In this document: piece by piece, positions 27,064 to 36,900 of the stretch
How positions within the stretch are numbered: position 1 is the first letter of the stretch
Layout: the number at the start of each line of letters is the position of its first letter
Assembly: GCF_000018045.1 (NCBI RefSeq)
Contig: NC_009792.1
Coordinates: forward strand, 3,596,001-3,660,000
Direction: 5' to 3'
DNA: 64,000 bases
DNA from: Citrobacter koseri ATCC BAA-895
GTDB lineage: Bacteria; Pseudomonadota; Gammaproteobacteria; Enterobacterales; Enterobacteriaceae
Program-made: the position numbers and the translations under genes
Notes under the pieces: model-generated
Databases searched by the model: none
What the model was told of the DNA's origin: nothing
What the model saw: only the letters and a program-made list of their open reading frames with translations

Positions 27064-27194
27064 GTATATACCCTAAATAATTCGAGTTGCAGGAAGGCGG
27101 CAAGGGAAGAAATCCCCAGGAGCATAGATAACTATGTGACTGGGGTTTCTGAGTGCAGCCAACACATCTGCAACTTGAAGTATGACGGGTATAG
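27064..27194. repeat. ERIC element
   Basis: This 131-base imperfect palindrome matches the enterobacterial repetitive intergenic consensus: it begins GTATATACCCTAAATAATTC, contains AATCCCCAGGAG and GTGACTGGGG arms around the centre, and ends in the complement of the start. It lies between divergent pgi and lysC. Confidence 0.93.
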
Positions 27195-27367
27195 TCGTTA
27201 TAAGCACTGTTACTGAGGGCCAGGACAGCATAAAAAATCCGCATAATCCCGGCGTTGACAGTCCCAGCCACACATTTTATTTATAAATACGGTATTTGCG
27301 CCTGCACCGGTTTCTGTTCTGCCCTTGTGCCATGGTCGCTTTTTTCATTCCCTGACACGAGGTTGAT
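27195..27367 (+). promoter_or_regulatory. lysC promoter and short leader, without a recognisable lysine riboswitch
   Basis: A perfect -35 TTGACA at 27255-27260 is followed 17 bases later by TATTTA (27278-27283), a candidate promoter. The last 50 bases (CCCTTGTGCCATGG, then CCCTGACACGAGG) resemble the end of the E. coli lysC leader. The roughly 175-base lysine aptamer that precedes it in E. coli is not visible: only about 120 bases separate the ERIC from this tail, and I find none of the conserved aptamer blocks. Confidence 0.55.
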
Positions 27368-28729
27368 ATGACAACTGCTGTTTCCCCGCTCGTCGTCGCC
27401 AAATTTGGCGGAACCAGCGTCGCCGATTTTGACGCCATGAACCGTAGCGCCGACGTGGTGCTTTCCGATGCTAACGCACGCTTAGTGGTGCTTTCCGCCT
27501 CTGCGGGCGTCACCAATCTGCTGGTAGCGCTGGCAGAAGGGCTGGAACCGCCAGAGCGCTTCGAAAAACTCGACGCCATCCGTAAAATTCAGTTCGATAT
27601 TCTGGAGCGTCTGCGTTACCCGAACGTTATCCGCGAAGAGATCGAGCGTCTGCTGGAAAACATTACCACGCTTGCCGAAGCGGCTTCACTGGCGACGTCA
27701 ATGGCCCTGACCGACGAGCTGGTGAGTCACGGCGAGCTGATGTCCACCCTGCTGTTTGTGGAGATCCTGCGCGAGCGCAATATTCAGGCGCAGTGGTTTG
27801 ACGTGCGTAAGGTGATGCGCACCAGCGATCGTTTTGGCCGCGCGGAACCGGATATCGCAGCGCTGTCGGAGCTGGCTACGCTACAGCTTGCCCCACGCCT
27901 GGCAGAGGGTCTGGTCATCACCCAGGGCTTTATCGGCAGCGAAAGCAAAGGCCGCACAACGACGCTGGGACGCGGCGGCAGCGACTACACGGCGGCGCTG
28001 CTTGCAGAAGCGCTGCACGCGGCGCGCGTCGATATCTGGACGGATGTGCCGGGCATCTACACCACCGACCCGCGCGTGGTGCCTGCCGCGCAGCGTATCG
28101 ATGAAATCGCCTTTGAAGAAGCGGCGGAAATGGCGACCTTTGGCGCGAAGGTGCTGCACCCTGCAACGCTGCTGCCCGCCGTACGCAGCGATATCCCGGT
28201 TTTCGTCGGCTCCAGTAAAGATCCAAAAGCGGGCGGGACGCTGGTATGCAATAAAACCCAAAACCCACCGCTCTTCCGTGCGCTGGCGCTACGCCGCAAA
28301 CAGACGCTGTTAACGCTGCACAGCCTGAATATGCTGCATTCGCGTGGTTTCCTGGCGGAAGTGTTCGGCATTCTGGCGCGGCACAATATCTCCGTAGATT
28401 TAATCACCACCTCGGAAGTGAGCGTGGCGCTGACGCTGGATACCACCGGTTCCACTTCAACGGGCGACACGCTGCTGACGCAGTCTTTGCTGATGGAGCT
28501 TTCCGCGCTATGCCGGGTAGAAGTGGAAGAAAATCTCGCGCTGGTCGCGCTGATTGGCAACGATCTGTCTAAAGCCTGCGGCGTCGGTAAAGAAGTGTTC
28601 GGCGTACTGGAGCCGTTCAACATCCGCATGATTTGCTATGGCGCATCCAGCCATAACCTCTGTTTCCTGGTGCCTGGCACCGAAGCGGAGCAGGTCGTGC
28701 AGAAGCTTCATCATAATTTGTTTGAATAA
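27368..28729 (+). CDS. lysC: Lysine-sensitive aspartokinase III LysC
   Basis: LysC phosphorylates aspartate, the first step to lysine, methionine and threonine, and is inhibited by lysine. The 453-residue protein is a few residues longer than E. coli LysC at its N-terminus (MTTAVSPLVVAKFGG). The kinase signature KFGGTSVADFDAM, the TLGRGGSDYTA nucleotide site and two C-terminal ACT domains (LNMLHSRGFLAEVFGIL and LVALIGNDLSKACG) are present. A strong terminator follows. Confidence 0.97.
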   Translation: MTTAVSPLVVAKFGGTSVADFDAMNRSADVVLSDANARLVVLSASAGVTNLLVALAEGLEPPERFEKLDAIRKIQFDILERLRYPNVIREEIERLLENITTLAEAASLATSMALTDELVSHGELMSTLLFVEILRERNIQAQWFDVRKVMRTSDRFGRAEPDIAALSELATLQLAPRLAEGLVITQGFIGSESKGRTTTLGRGGSDYTAALLAEALHAARVDIWTDVPGIYTTDPRVVPAAQRIDEIAFEEAAEMATFGAKVLHPATLLPAVRSDIPVFVGSSKDPKAGGTLVCNKTQNPPLFRALALRRKQTLLTLHSLNMLHSRGFLAEVFGILARHNISVDLITTSEVSVALTLDTTGSTSTGDTLLTQSLLMELSALCRVEVEENLALVALIGNDLSKACGVGKEVFGVLEPFNIRMICYGASSHNLCFLVPGTEAEQVVQKLHHNLFE

Positions 28730-28758
28730 AATTTCCTCACGCGATAAATAATACCTAT

Positions 28759-28783
28759 AGCCGGGCTCGAACCCGGCTTTTTT
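28759..28783 (+). terminator. Rho-independent terminator of lysC
   Basis: A stem AGCCGGG / CCCGGCT with loop CTCGAA is followed by a run of T. Confidence 0.93.
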
Positions 28784-28821
28784 ATAACTAAACAACACGA
28801 CAATACTGCAAGGAATTTATT

Positions 28822-29760
28822 ATGTTATCCGTTATCACCCGGCTGTTCCCGTTGTGGGCGCTGCTGCTCTCTGTTATTGCGTATTACACGCCATCGACCT
28901 TCACCCCCATTGGCTCGTGGGTGACTACGCTACTGATGCTGATTATGTTCGGCATGGGCGTACACCTTAAGCTCGACGACTTTAAACGCGTGCTTTCCCG
29001 CCCGGCGCCTGTCGCTGCCGGTATTTTCCTGCATTATCTGGTGATGCCGCTCGCCGCCTGGCTACTGGCGATACTGTTTAACATGCCGCCGGACCTCTCA
29101 GCCGGGATGGTACTGGTGGGCAGCGTCGCCAGCGGAACGGCATCTAACGTCATGATCTATCTGGCGAAAGGGGATGTGGCGCTTTCGGTTACTATCTCAT
29201 CGGTTTCCACGCTGGTTGGCGTGGTCGCGACACCGCTACTGACGCGCCTGTATGTGGATGCGCATATTCAGGTGGATGTGGTGGGGATGCTGCTCAGCAT
29301 TTTACAGATCGTCGTGGTTCCAATCGCGCTTGGGCTGGTCATTCACCACCTGTTTCCTCGCGTGGTAAAAACCGTGGAGCCTTATCTGCCTGCGTTCTCA
29401 ATGGTGTGCATTCTGGCGATCATCAGCGCAGTGGTGGCCGGTTCCGCCTCGCATATCGCATCCGTTGGTTTTGTGGTGATTGTGGCGGTGATCCTGCACA
29501 ACACCATTGGTCTGCTCGGCGGTTACTGGGGCGGTCGCCTGTTTGGCTTTGATGAGTCCACCTGCCGCACGCTGGCGATTGAAGTTGGAATGCAGAACTC
29601 CGGCCTTGCGGCGGCGCTCGGTAAAATTTACTTCTCTCCGCTGGCCGCGCTCCCCGGCGCGCTGTTCTCGGTCTGGCATAACCTCTCCGGCTCACTGCTG
29701 GCCGGTTACTGGTCAGGCAAGCCGATTGCCGAGAAGCCGCGTGATAGGGTGAAGGTGTAG
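28822..29760 (+). CDS. panS: BASS-family (bile acid:sodium symporter-like) transporter, possibly PanS
   Basis: The 312-residue protein has about nine to ten hydrophobic helices and matches the bile acid:sodium symporter superfamily: GTASNVMIYLAKGDVALSV and EVGMQNSGLAAAL are hallmark segments around the substrate and sodium sites. A Salmonella member, PanS, imports the coenzyme A precursors ketopantoate and pantoate, and this is the closest function I can suggest. It stands alone between lysC and yjbD, where E. coli K-12 has no gene. Family assignment is firm; the PanS name is tentative. Confidence 0.75.
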   Translation: MLSVITRLFPLWALLLSVIAYYTPSTFTPIGSWVTTLLMLIMFGMGVHLKLDDFKRVLSRPAPVAAGIFLHYLVMPLAAWLLAILFNMPPDLSAGMVLVGSVASGTASNVMIYLAKGDVALSVTISSVSTLVGVVATPLLTRLYVDAHIQVDVVGMLLSILQIVVVPIALGLVIHHLFPRVVKTVEPYLPAFSMVCILAIISAVVAGSASHIASVGFVVIVAVILHNTIGLLGGYWGGRLFGFDESTCRTLAIEVGMQNSGLAAALGKIYFSPLAALPGALFSVWHNLSGSLLAGYWSGKPIAEKPRDRVKV

Positions 29761-29761
29761 A

Positions 29762-29836
29762 CCTGATAAGCGTAGCGCCATCAGGCGCAATCCGTGCACG
29801 TCGCCGGATGGTGGCTAACGCCTTATCCGGCCTACA
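29762..29836. repeat. REP pair before yjbD
   Basis: Two inverted REP-like palindromes (ACCTGATAAGCGTAGCGCCA and CGCCGGATGGTGG) fill the gap between the transporter and yjbD. Confidence 0.82.
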
Positions 29837-29890
29837 CAGCCTCTGCACTTTGCCGTACACTGGGTTATCTGACTGACCGAGGGTACATTT

Positions 29891-30163
29891 ATGGCACTCC
29901 CACGCATCACCCAAAAAGAGATGACCGAGCGCGAGCAGCGTGAACTGAAAACGCTGCTCGACCGCGCGCGCATTGCACATGGCCGCCCACTCACGAATGC
30001 GGAAACCAACAGCGTGAAAAAGGAGTACATTGATAAGTTAATGGCGCTGCGCGAAGCAGAGGCCAAAAAAGCCCGCCAGTTGAAGAAAAAGCAGGCTTAT
30101 AAACCAGATACTGAGGCGTCGTTTTCCTGGTCGGCCAATACGCCGACGCGCGGCAGACGTTAA
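29891..30163 (+). CDS. yjbD: DUF3811 family protein YjbD
   Basis: YjbD is a 90-residue highly charged protein of unknown function that matches E. coli YjbD in length and sequence (MALPRITQKEMTEREQREL, then a Lys-rich stretch KKARQLKKKQ). It converges on rluF; the two stop codons overlap (30160-30163). Confidence 0.93.
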   Translation: MALPRITQKEMTEREQRELKTLLDRARIAHGRPLTNAETNSVKKEYIDKLMALREAEAKKARQLKKKQAYKPDTEASFSWSANTPTRGRR

Positions 30164-31035
30164 CGCCCTTTCTTCTTCCGCCCCGGCGAGGTAAAGCGTT
30201 TTCCGTTTGACGCCGGGCGCGCTTTCTCGTTGGTTTTTTCGATTTTCACCACCGGACGCTTAATGCCCGCCGTTTTCGGCTTCGCTTTCGCCTTCGACGT
30301 CGGTTTGGCTTCTGATGAAGAGTTTTCGATCAGCTTAAACAGAGCGATGAGTTCGTCATCCGTCAGATCCCGCCACTCGCCGGGCGGCAGACCGGATAAA
30401 CTCACGTTCATAATGCGCGTGCGTTCGAGTTTCGTCACTTCATAGCCAAAGTGCTCGCACATGCGGCGGATCTGGCGGTTCAGCCCCTGAATCAGGGTAA
30501 TACGGAAAACAAACGGCGCTTCCTTCTTCACCTTGCACTTTTTGGTCACCGTGCCGAGGATCGGGACGCCCGCGCCCATACCGCGAATAAAGTCATCCGT
30601 CACCGGCTTATCAACCGTGACCAGATACTCTTTCTCGTGATCGTTACCGGCACGGAGGATTTTGTTAACCAGATCGCCGTGATTGGTAAGAAAGATAAGC
30701 CCCTGGGAGTCTTTATCCAGGCGGCCAATCGGGAAAATACGTTTGCTGTGGTTCACGAAATCCACGATGTTATCGCGTTCGCTGTCTTCCGTGGTACTGA
30801 CAATCCCTACTGGCTTGTTCAGCGCGATAAAGACCAGATCTTCCGCTTCGCGCGGCTCAATCAACCGACCATTCACCTTCACCACGTCGCCAGGCATCAC
30901 CTGATCGCCAATGGTGGCGCGTTTGCCATTAATGAAGACATTCCCTTGTTCAATGTAGCGATCCGCCTCGCGACGCGAGCAAATTCCGCTTTCACTGATG
31001 TATTTATTTAATCGGACAGATGAGTCGGGCAGCAT
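30160..31035 (-). CDS. rluF: 23S rRNA pseudouridine(2604) synthase RluF
   Basis: RluF converts U2604 of 23S rRNA to pseudouridine. The 291-residue protein has an N-terminal S4 RNA-binding domain (RLNKYISESGICSRREADRYI), the catalytic motif GRLDKDSQGL with its Asp near residue 107, and a basic low-complexity tail rich in Lys and Pro. Length fits E. coli RluF. Confidence 0.95.
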   Translation of the reverse strand: MLPDSSVRLNKYISESGICSRREADRYIEQGNVFINGKRATIGDQVMPGDVVKVNGRLIEPREAEDLVFIALNKPVGIVSTTEDSERDNIVDFVNHSKRIFPIGRLDKDSQGLIFLTNHGDLVNKILRAGNDHEKEYLVTVDKPVTDDFIRGMGAGVPILGTVTKKCKVKKEAPFVFRITLIQGLNRQIRRMCEHFGYEVTKLERTRIMNVSLSGLPPGEWRDLTDDELIALFKLIENSSSEAKPTSKAKAKPKTAGIKRPVVKIEKTNEKARPASNGKRFTSPGRKKKGR

Positions 31036-31262
31036 AAATTCTCCTGTAAAAGCGAAATATACCGCACCTTGCGGTCAGGGAAAAAGCGTCGAATGACAGG
31101 AGTGCGGCTCACCGCTGCTCATAAAGTCGATGACATCACGAAATCCCCCTGCGAGACGCGTTCCAGAATATCGATAACCACATCGTGAGCCACATCAGCA
31201 AGCGGTAAGATGAGCGGTGGTAGCATCACGGATGTTTTTACTTTTTGATTACTGGAGATGTC

Positions 31263-31952
31263 ATGGAACTGCTGTTATTGAGTAACTCCACTCTGCCGGG
31301 AAAAGCCTGGCTGGAACACGCGCTGCCGCTGGTGGCGGAACAACTGCATGGCCGCCGTTCAGCGGTGTTTCTCCCGTTTGCTGGCGTTACGCAAACCTGG
31401 GACGATTACACAGCGAAAACCGCCGCAGTCCTTGCGCCGCTCGGCGTTTCAGTGACCGGTATTCATAGCGTCGCCGATCCGGTCGCAGCGATTGCCGATG
31501 CGGAAGTGGTGATTGTCGGCGGTGGGAACACTTTCCAGTTGCTAAAAGAGAGCCGTGAACGTGGGCTGCTGGCGCCCATCGTGGCTGCCGTTAAGCGTGG
31601 CGCGTTGTATATCGGCTGGAGCGCGGGCGCGAACCTTGCCTGTCCGACCATTCGCACCACCAACGATATGCCAATCGTTGACCCACAAGGATTTGATGCG
31701 CTGGGTCTGTTCCCGTTGCAGATTAACCCGCACTTCACTAACGCGTTGCCGGAAGGTCACAAAGGCGAAACCCGCGAACAGCGTATTCGCGAGCTGCTGG
31801 TGGTCGCGCCAGAGTTAACGGTGATTGGCCTGCCGGAAGGCAACTGGATTCAGGTGAGCAAGGGGCAGGCGACGCTCGGCGGCCCGAACACGACGTATGT
31901 GTTCAACGCGGGTGAAGAAGCGGTTCCTCTTGAAGCCGGTCATCGCTTCTGA
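31263..31952 (+). CDS. pepE: Alpha-aspartyl dipeptidase PepE
   Basis: PepE is a cytoplasmic serine peptidase of family S51 that splits dipeptides with N-terminal aspartate. The ATG at 31263, six bases after GGAG, gives 229 residues as in E. coli. The nucleophile Ser lies in GWSAGAN near residue 120; the GGGNTFQLL loop and the INPHFTNALPEGHKGE segment carry other conserved active-site residues. Confidence 0.95.
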   Translation: MELLLLSNSTLPGKAWLEHALPLVAEQLHGRRSAVFLPFAGVTQTWDDYTAKTAAVLAPLGVSVTGIHSVADPVAAIADAEVVIVGGGNTFQLLKESRERGLLAPIVAAVKRGALYIGWSAGANLACPTIRTTNDMPIVDPQGFDALGLFPLQINPHFTNALPEGHKGETREQRIRELLVVAPELTVIGLPEGNWIQVSKGQATLGGPNTTYVFNAGEEAVPLEAGHRF

Positions 31953-31983
31953 TCGTCGCTATGTAGAATGTAGAATGTAAAAT

Positions 31984-32067
31984 GCCTGATGGCGCTACGC
32001 TTATCAGGCCTACAGGATAGTGCTTATAACGTAGGCCGGATAAGGCGTTTCACGCCGCCATCCGGCA
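31984..32067. repeat. REP pair between pepE and yjbB
   Basis: Two inverted REP palindromes separate these convergent genes. Confidence 0.87.
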
Positions 32068-32075
32068 ATCAGCAA

Positions 32076-33707
32076 TCAATAGTCATCCCGCTCGTCGTCT
32101 TCATCCGGCTGCTCCAGCACGCTGTAAGCCACCGAACAAAACAGCGAATTCAGGCGTTGCATATCGCCCAGCAGTCCCAGATGCAATGAACTGGTTTCGA
32201 TGCTCTGTACGTTCTGCTGGTGCAGGCGATCCACATGCGCATGTGAATAACGACGATTGAGAATACGGAAACGATGTTTGCTGCGACGCAAACGTCGGGC
32301 GCTGGTGACATCGCCGGAGAAAAACACCGACATCGCCAGTTGCAGGTTGCTGAGTAACTGATCATACAGCGCATCCAACTCTTTCAGCCCTTCAATGGAA
32401 AACGCCCGCCGCGCCGCCAGCGACTTATCGGCAATCTCGCTGCCCATCCGTTCGACGATATCTGAGGCCTGCTCCAGGTTCAGGGACATCTCGATGATTT
32501 CCGCCCAGCGCCGTGACTCTTCCTCCGCCAGTTCCTCTTTCGGCATCCGCGCCAGATAGAGTTTGATGGCGGTGTAAAGCACGTTGATATCATCCGCCAG
32601 CTTGCGCAGCTCTTTCTCTTCGCGCGGCTCGCCGTGCATCACCTTTTTCAGACCTTCCATCATCTGCTCCATCGCATCACCAATGCGTAGCGCTTCCCGG
32701 GCGGCATTGGCCAGCGCGAGCGTTGGCGTGTCCAGCGCGCTGACATCCAGATGTTTAGGCTTCAGATGGGCATCCAGTTCCGGTTCATCGCGGATAATAC
32801 GTTTACAGAAACGCGCCATCGGTTCGGCGAACGGAATCATCACCAGACACCGCGCCAGGTTGTAAAAAACGTGGAAGTAGATAACCAGTTCGGATTTTGG
32901 CAGCGGTAACGCATCCATCGTATCGGCCAGCACATGGACAAACGGCAGGATAATCAGGCTGCCCACCAGCTTAAACAGCAGACTGCCCAGCGCCACGCGG
33001 CGAGCGGCGGCATTGGCTGCGCTGTTGTTGAGCATCGCCAGCAGGCCGGAACCGAGGTTGGCGCCGATGACCAGGCACAACGCGACCGGGAACGATATGA
33101 TGCCCGCCGCCGTCAGCGTGGCCGTCAGCAGGACGGCTGCCAGGCTGGAATAGCTGATGATGGCAAACATGGCGCCAATCAGCGCATCCAGCATGATGTC
33201 GCCGGTCAGCGAGGCGAAGATGACCTGTACGCCATTCGCCTGAGTAATCGGCGTCACCGCCTGCACAATCAGCTCCAGCGCCAGCAATATCAGGCCAAGA
33301 CCTATCCCCACTCGCCCCAGTTGTCCGGCGCGTGACTGCTTACGCCCCAAAAAGAAGATAACGCCGATGAAAATCAGCAGCGGCGATAACCATGACAAAT
33401 CAAAGGTAAGGATACGCGCCATCAGCGCGGTCCCCACGTCGGCCCCCAACACAATCACCAGTGCAGGCGTCAGGGCGACCAGATCCTGGGCGACAAATGA
33501 CGTCACCAGCATAGTCGTGGCGTTACTGCTTTGCACCAGCGCAGTCACGCCGATACCCGCGCAGAAGGCGAGCGGTTTCTTTTCAACACTGCGGCTGAGA
33601 ACGGTACGCAGACGAGCGCCGAAAACGCGCATCACGCCGGTACGCACAATATGGGTGCCCCACACCAGCAGGGCAACAGCAGAAAGCAGGTGTAGCAGAG
33701 TTAACAC
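32076..33707 (-). CDS. yjbB: Na/Pi-cotransporter family protein YjbB
   Basis: YjbB is an inner-membrane protein of the Na+/phosphate cotransporter II family; in E. coli, high expression promotes phosphate export. The 543 residues contain about eight hydrophobic helices with the two inverted QSSNATT and SSLAAV motifs, then a C-terminal cytoplasmic PhoU-like helical domain (about 340-540). Length equals E. coli. Confidence 0.94.
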   Translation of the reverse strand: MLTLLHLLSAVALLVWGTHIVRTGVMRVFGARLRTVLSRSVEKKPLAFCAGIGVTALVQSSNATTMLVTSFVAQDLVALTPALVIVLGADVGTALMARILTFDLSWLSPLLIFIGVIFFLGRKQSRAGQLGRVGIGLGLILLALELIVQAVTPITQANGVQVIFASLTGDIMLDALIGAMFAIISYSSLAAVLLTATLTAAGIISFPVALCLVIGANLGSGLLAMLNNSAANAAARRVALGSLLFKLVGSLIILPFVHVLADTMDALPLPKSELVIYFHVFYNLARCLVMIPFAEPMARFCKRIIRDEPELDAHLKPKHLDVSALDTPTLALANAAREALRIGDAMEQMMEGLKKVMHGEPREEKELRKLADDINVLYTAIKLYLARMPKEELAEEESRRWAEIIEMSLNLEQASDIVERMGSEIADKSLAARRAFSIEGLKELDALYDQLLSNLQLAMSVFFSGDVTSARRLRRSKHRFRILNRRYSHAHVDRLHQQNVQSIETSSLHLGLLGDMQRLNSLFCSVAYSVLEQPDEDDERDDY

Positions 33708-33751
33708 AGAATCAGGTACTCCTTATCATTATTATGATGTTCAGCCTTTTT

Positions 33752-33810
33752 ACCGGATGGCGTACGGGGATATTTGTAGGCCGGATAGGCGTTTACGCCG
33801 CCATCCGGCA
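33752..33810. repeat. REP element upstream of yjbB
   Basis: A REP pair (GCCGGATAGGCG...CGCCATCCGGC) lies between metH and yjbB. Confidence 0.82.
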
Positions 33811-33917
33811 AGTAGCCCCGTGAACCTTCTTCCAGTATAAGGGTTTCAAAACAATAAAGAGACAGGGCGCCCGATGAGCACCCTGTTTGTTGTAAGGAAA
33901 AATGACAGTTTTATGAA

Positions 33918-36900
33918 CTAGTCGGCATCATAGCCCAGGTTGGAGGCCAACCAGCGCTCCACCTCAGCGACCGTCATCCCTTTACGCTGCGCATAATCCT
34001 CCACCTGATCGCGCTGTATTTGCGCGACGGTGTAGTACTTGCTGTCAGGATGGCTGAAGTACCAACCGGAAACGGAAGCGCCCGGCCACATGGCGTAGGA
34101 TTCGGTCAGCTTCATGCCGGTGTGTTTTTCCACGTCCAGCAGTTGCCAGATGGTGCCCTTCTCAGTGTGCTCCGGGCAGGCCGGATAGCCTGGCGCCGGA
34201 CGAATCCCCTGATAGTTTTCGCGGATCAGCTCCTCGTTGCTGAGGTTCTCATTCGCCGCATAGCCCCAGTAAACTTTACGCACCCGCTCATGCAGGTATT
34301 CCGCAAAGGCTTCCGCCAGACGGTCGGCGATCGCTTTGACCATAATCTTGTTGTAATCATCATGCTGCGCCTCGAATGCCTCTGCCAGCGCATCCTCTTC
34401 CAGACCGCCCGTGACGGCGAAGGCGCCGATGTAATCCTCTTTGCCGCTCTGTTTCGGCGCAACAAAGTCAGACAGGCAATAGTTGGCGAAACCCACCTTC
34501 TCCGTTTGCTGACGCAGATGATGGCTGACCGCCAGCACATGGGTACGCGTCTCATCGCGGTAAATTTCGATATCATCACCCACACGGTTTGCCGGGAACA
34601 GCCCCACCACGCCACGCGGATTGAGCGTCTTCTCCGCACTCAGTTTATCCAGCATGTCGTTGGCGTCTTTAAACAGGCGTTTCGCTTCTTCGCCTACCAC
34701 CTCGTCTTCGAGAATGCGCGGATATTTCCCGGCCAGCGACCAGGTCATAAAGAACGGCGTCCAGTCGATGTAGTTGCGCAGCGTTTCGATACTTGCTTCA
34801 ACGTCCTGCACGCCCAGACGATGAGCGACAGGCGGTGTATAGCTTTCCCAGTCAAATGCCAGGTCATTATCACGCGCGGCGGCCAGCGTCACCGGCGGCG
34901 TGCGCGGTTTCTTGCGCGCATGCTGGATGCGCACGGTTTCATACTCTTTACGGGTACGGGCGACAAACTCATCGTGCTGGGTTTCAGACAGCAACGCCGC
35001 CACGACGCCCACGGTACGCGAGGCGTTCTGGACATAGACCGTCGGGCCGCTGTAGTTCTGCTCAATCTTCACCGCCGTGTGCGCTTTGGACGTGGTCGCG
35101 CCGCCAATCAGCAGCGGAATGGTGAAGCCCTGACGTTCCATCTCCTTCGCCACGTTGACCATTTCATCCAGCGACGGGGTAATCAGGCCAGAGAGACCAA
35201 TCAAATCCGCATTCACTTCTTTCGCGGTTTTGAGGATTTTTTCTGCCGGCACCATAACGCCAAGATCGATGATTTCATAGTTGTTGCACTGTAAAACGAC
35301 GCCAACAATGTTTTTGCCAATGTCATGCACGTCGCCCTTCACGGTGGCGATAACCATTTTACCGTTGCTGGAGCCCTGCTCTTTGCTGGCTTCAATAAAC
35401 GGTTCCAGATACGCTACCGCCTGCTTCATGACGCGGGCCGATTTCACCACCTGCGGCAGGAACATTTTGCCTTCGCCGAACAGATCGCCCACCACGTTCA
35501 TACCGTCCATCAGCGGCCCTTCGATAACCTCGATCGGACGCGTCGCCTGCTGACGGGCTTCTTCGGTATCCTGTTCGATAAACTCGGTAATGCCTTTTAC
35601 CAGCGAATACTCAAGGCGTTTTTTCACTTCCCAACTGCGCCATTCCGCCTGTTGCGCATTGGCTGAATCATCGGCTTTGCTGCCACGGTATTTTTCCGCC
35701 AGCGCCAGCAGACGCTCGGTGCTATCGTCGCGGCGATTGAGGATCACATCTTCCACCGCGTCGCGCAGCTCGGCGGGCAGGTCGTCATAAATCGCCAGTT
35801 GCCCGGCGTTGACGATCCCCATGTCCATGCCGTTACGGATGGCGTAGTAGAGGAACACCGCATGAATCGCTTCGCGCACCGGGTCGTTGCCGCGAAACGA
35901 GAAGGAGACGTTAGAAACGCCGCCGGAGATCAGCGCGTGCGGCAGTTCGCGTTTGATATCTTCACAGGCGCCGATAAAGTCCTGCGCATAGTTGTTGTGC
36001 TCGTCGATACCGGTCGCTACGGCAAAAATGTTCGGGTCAAAGATAATGTCTTCCGGCGGGAAGCCCACCTCTTTGGTGAGAATGTTGTACGCCCGGCGGC
36101 AAATCTCGATCTTACGCGCGCGGGTATCGGCCTGCCCTTGTTCATCAAAGGCCATCACCACCACCGCCGCACCATAGCGACGCAGCAGCTTCGCATGGTG
36201 GATAAAGGTTTCCACGCCCTCTTTCATCGAAATGGAGTTAACGATGCCTTTACCCTGAATGCATTTCAGCCCTTTTTCGATGACCTCCCATTTTGAGGAG
36301 TCGATCATGATCGGTACGCGGGCGATATCCGGCTCACCGGCAATCAGGTTGAGGAAGCGCACCATCGCGACTTCGGCATCGAGCATCCCCTCATCCATGT
36401 TGATATCGATAATCTGCGCGCCGCTCTCCACCTGCTGGCGGGCGACATCCAGCGCTTCGCTGTATTTCTCTTCTTTGATCAGCCGCTTAAATTTAGCGGA
36501 ACCGGTGACGTTGGTACGCTCCCCCACGTTTACAAACAGGCTGTCATCGCCAATATTCAACGGCTCAAGGCCAGAGAGACGACAGGCAACCGGAATATCG
36601 GGCAGTTTACGCGGCGCTAAACCATCAACCGCGCGGCTCATCGCGGCAATGTGTTCCGGCGTCGTCCCACAGCAGCCGCCGACAATGTTGAGAAAGCCCG
36701 ACTCCGCCCACTCGCGGATCTGCTTCGCCATCGTATCAGCATCAAGATCGTATTCGCCGAAGGCGTTAGGCAGACCGGCATTCGGGTGCGCGGTGACATA
36801 GCATTCGGCAATGCGCGCCAGTTCCTGCACATACTGGCGCAGTTCATCCGGCCCCAGCGCGCAGTTAAGACCAAAGGTGAGCGCTTCGGCGTGACGCAGC

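Noticed and set aside
27195..27367. Lysine riboswitch before lysC
   Set aside because: Looked for because E. coli has it; the conserved aptamer blocks are absent and the available length is too short.
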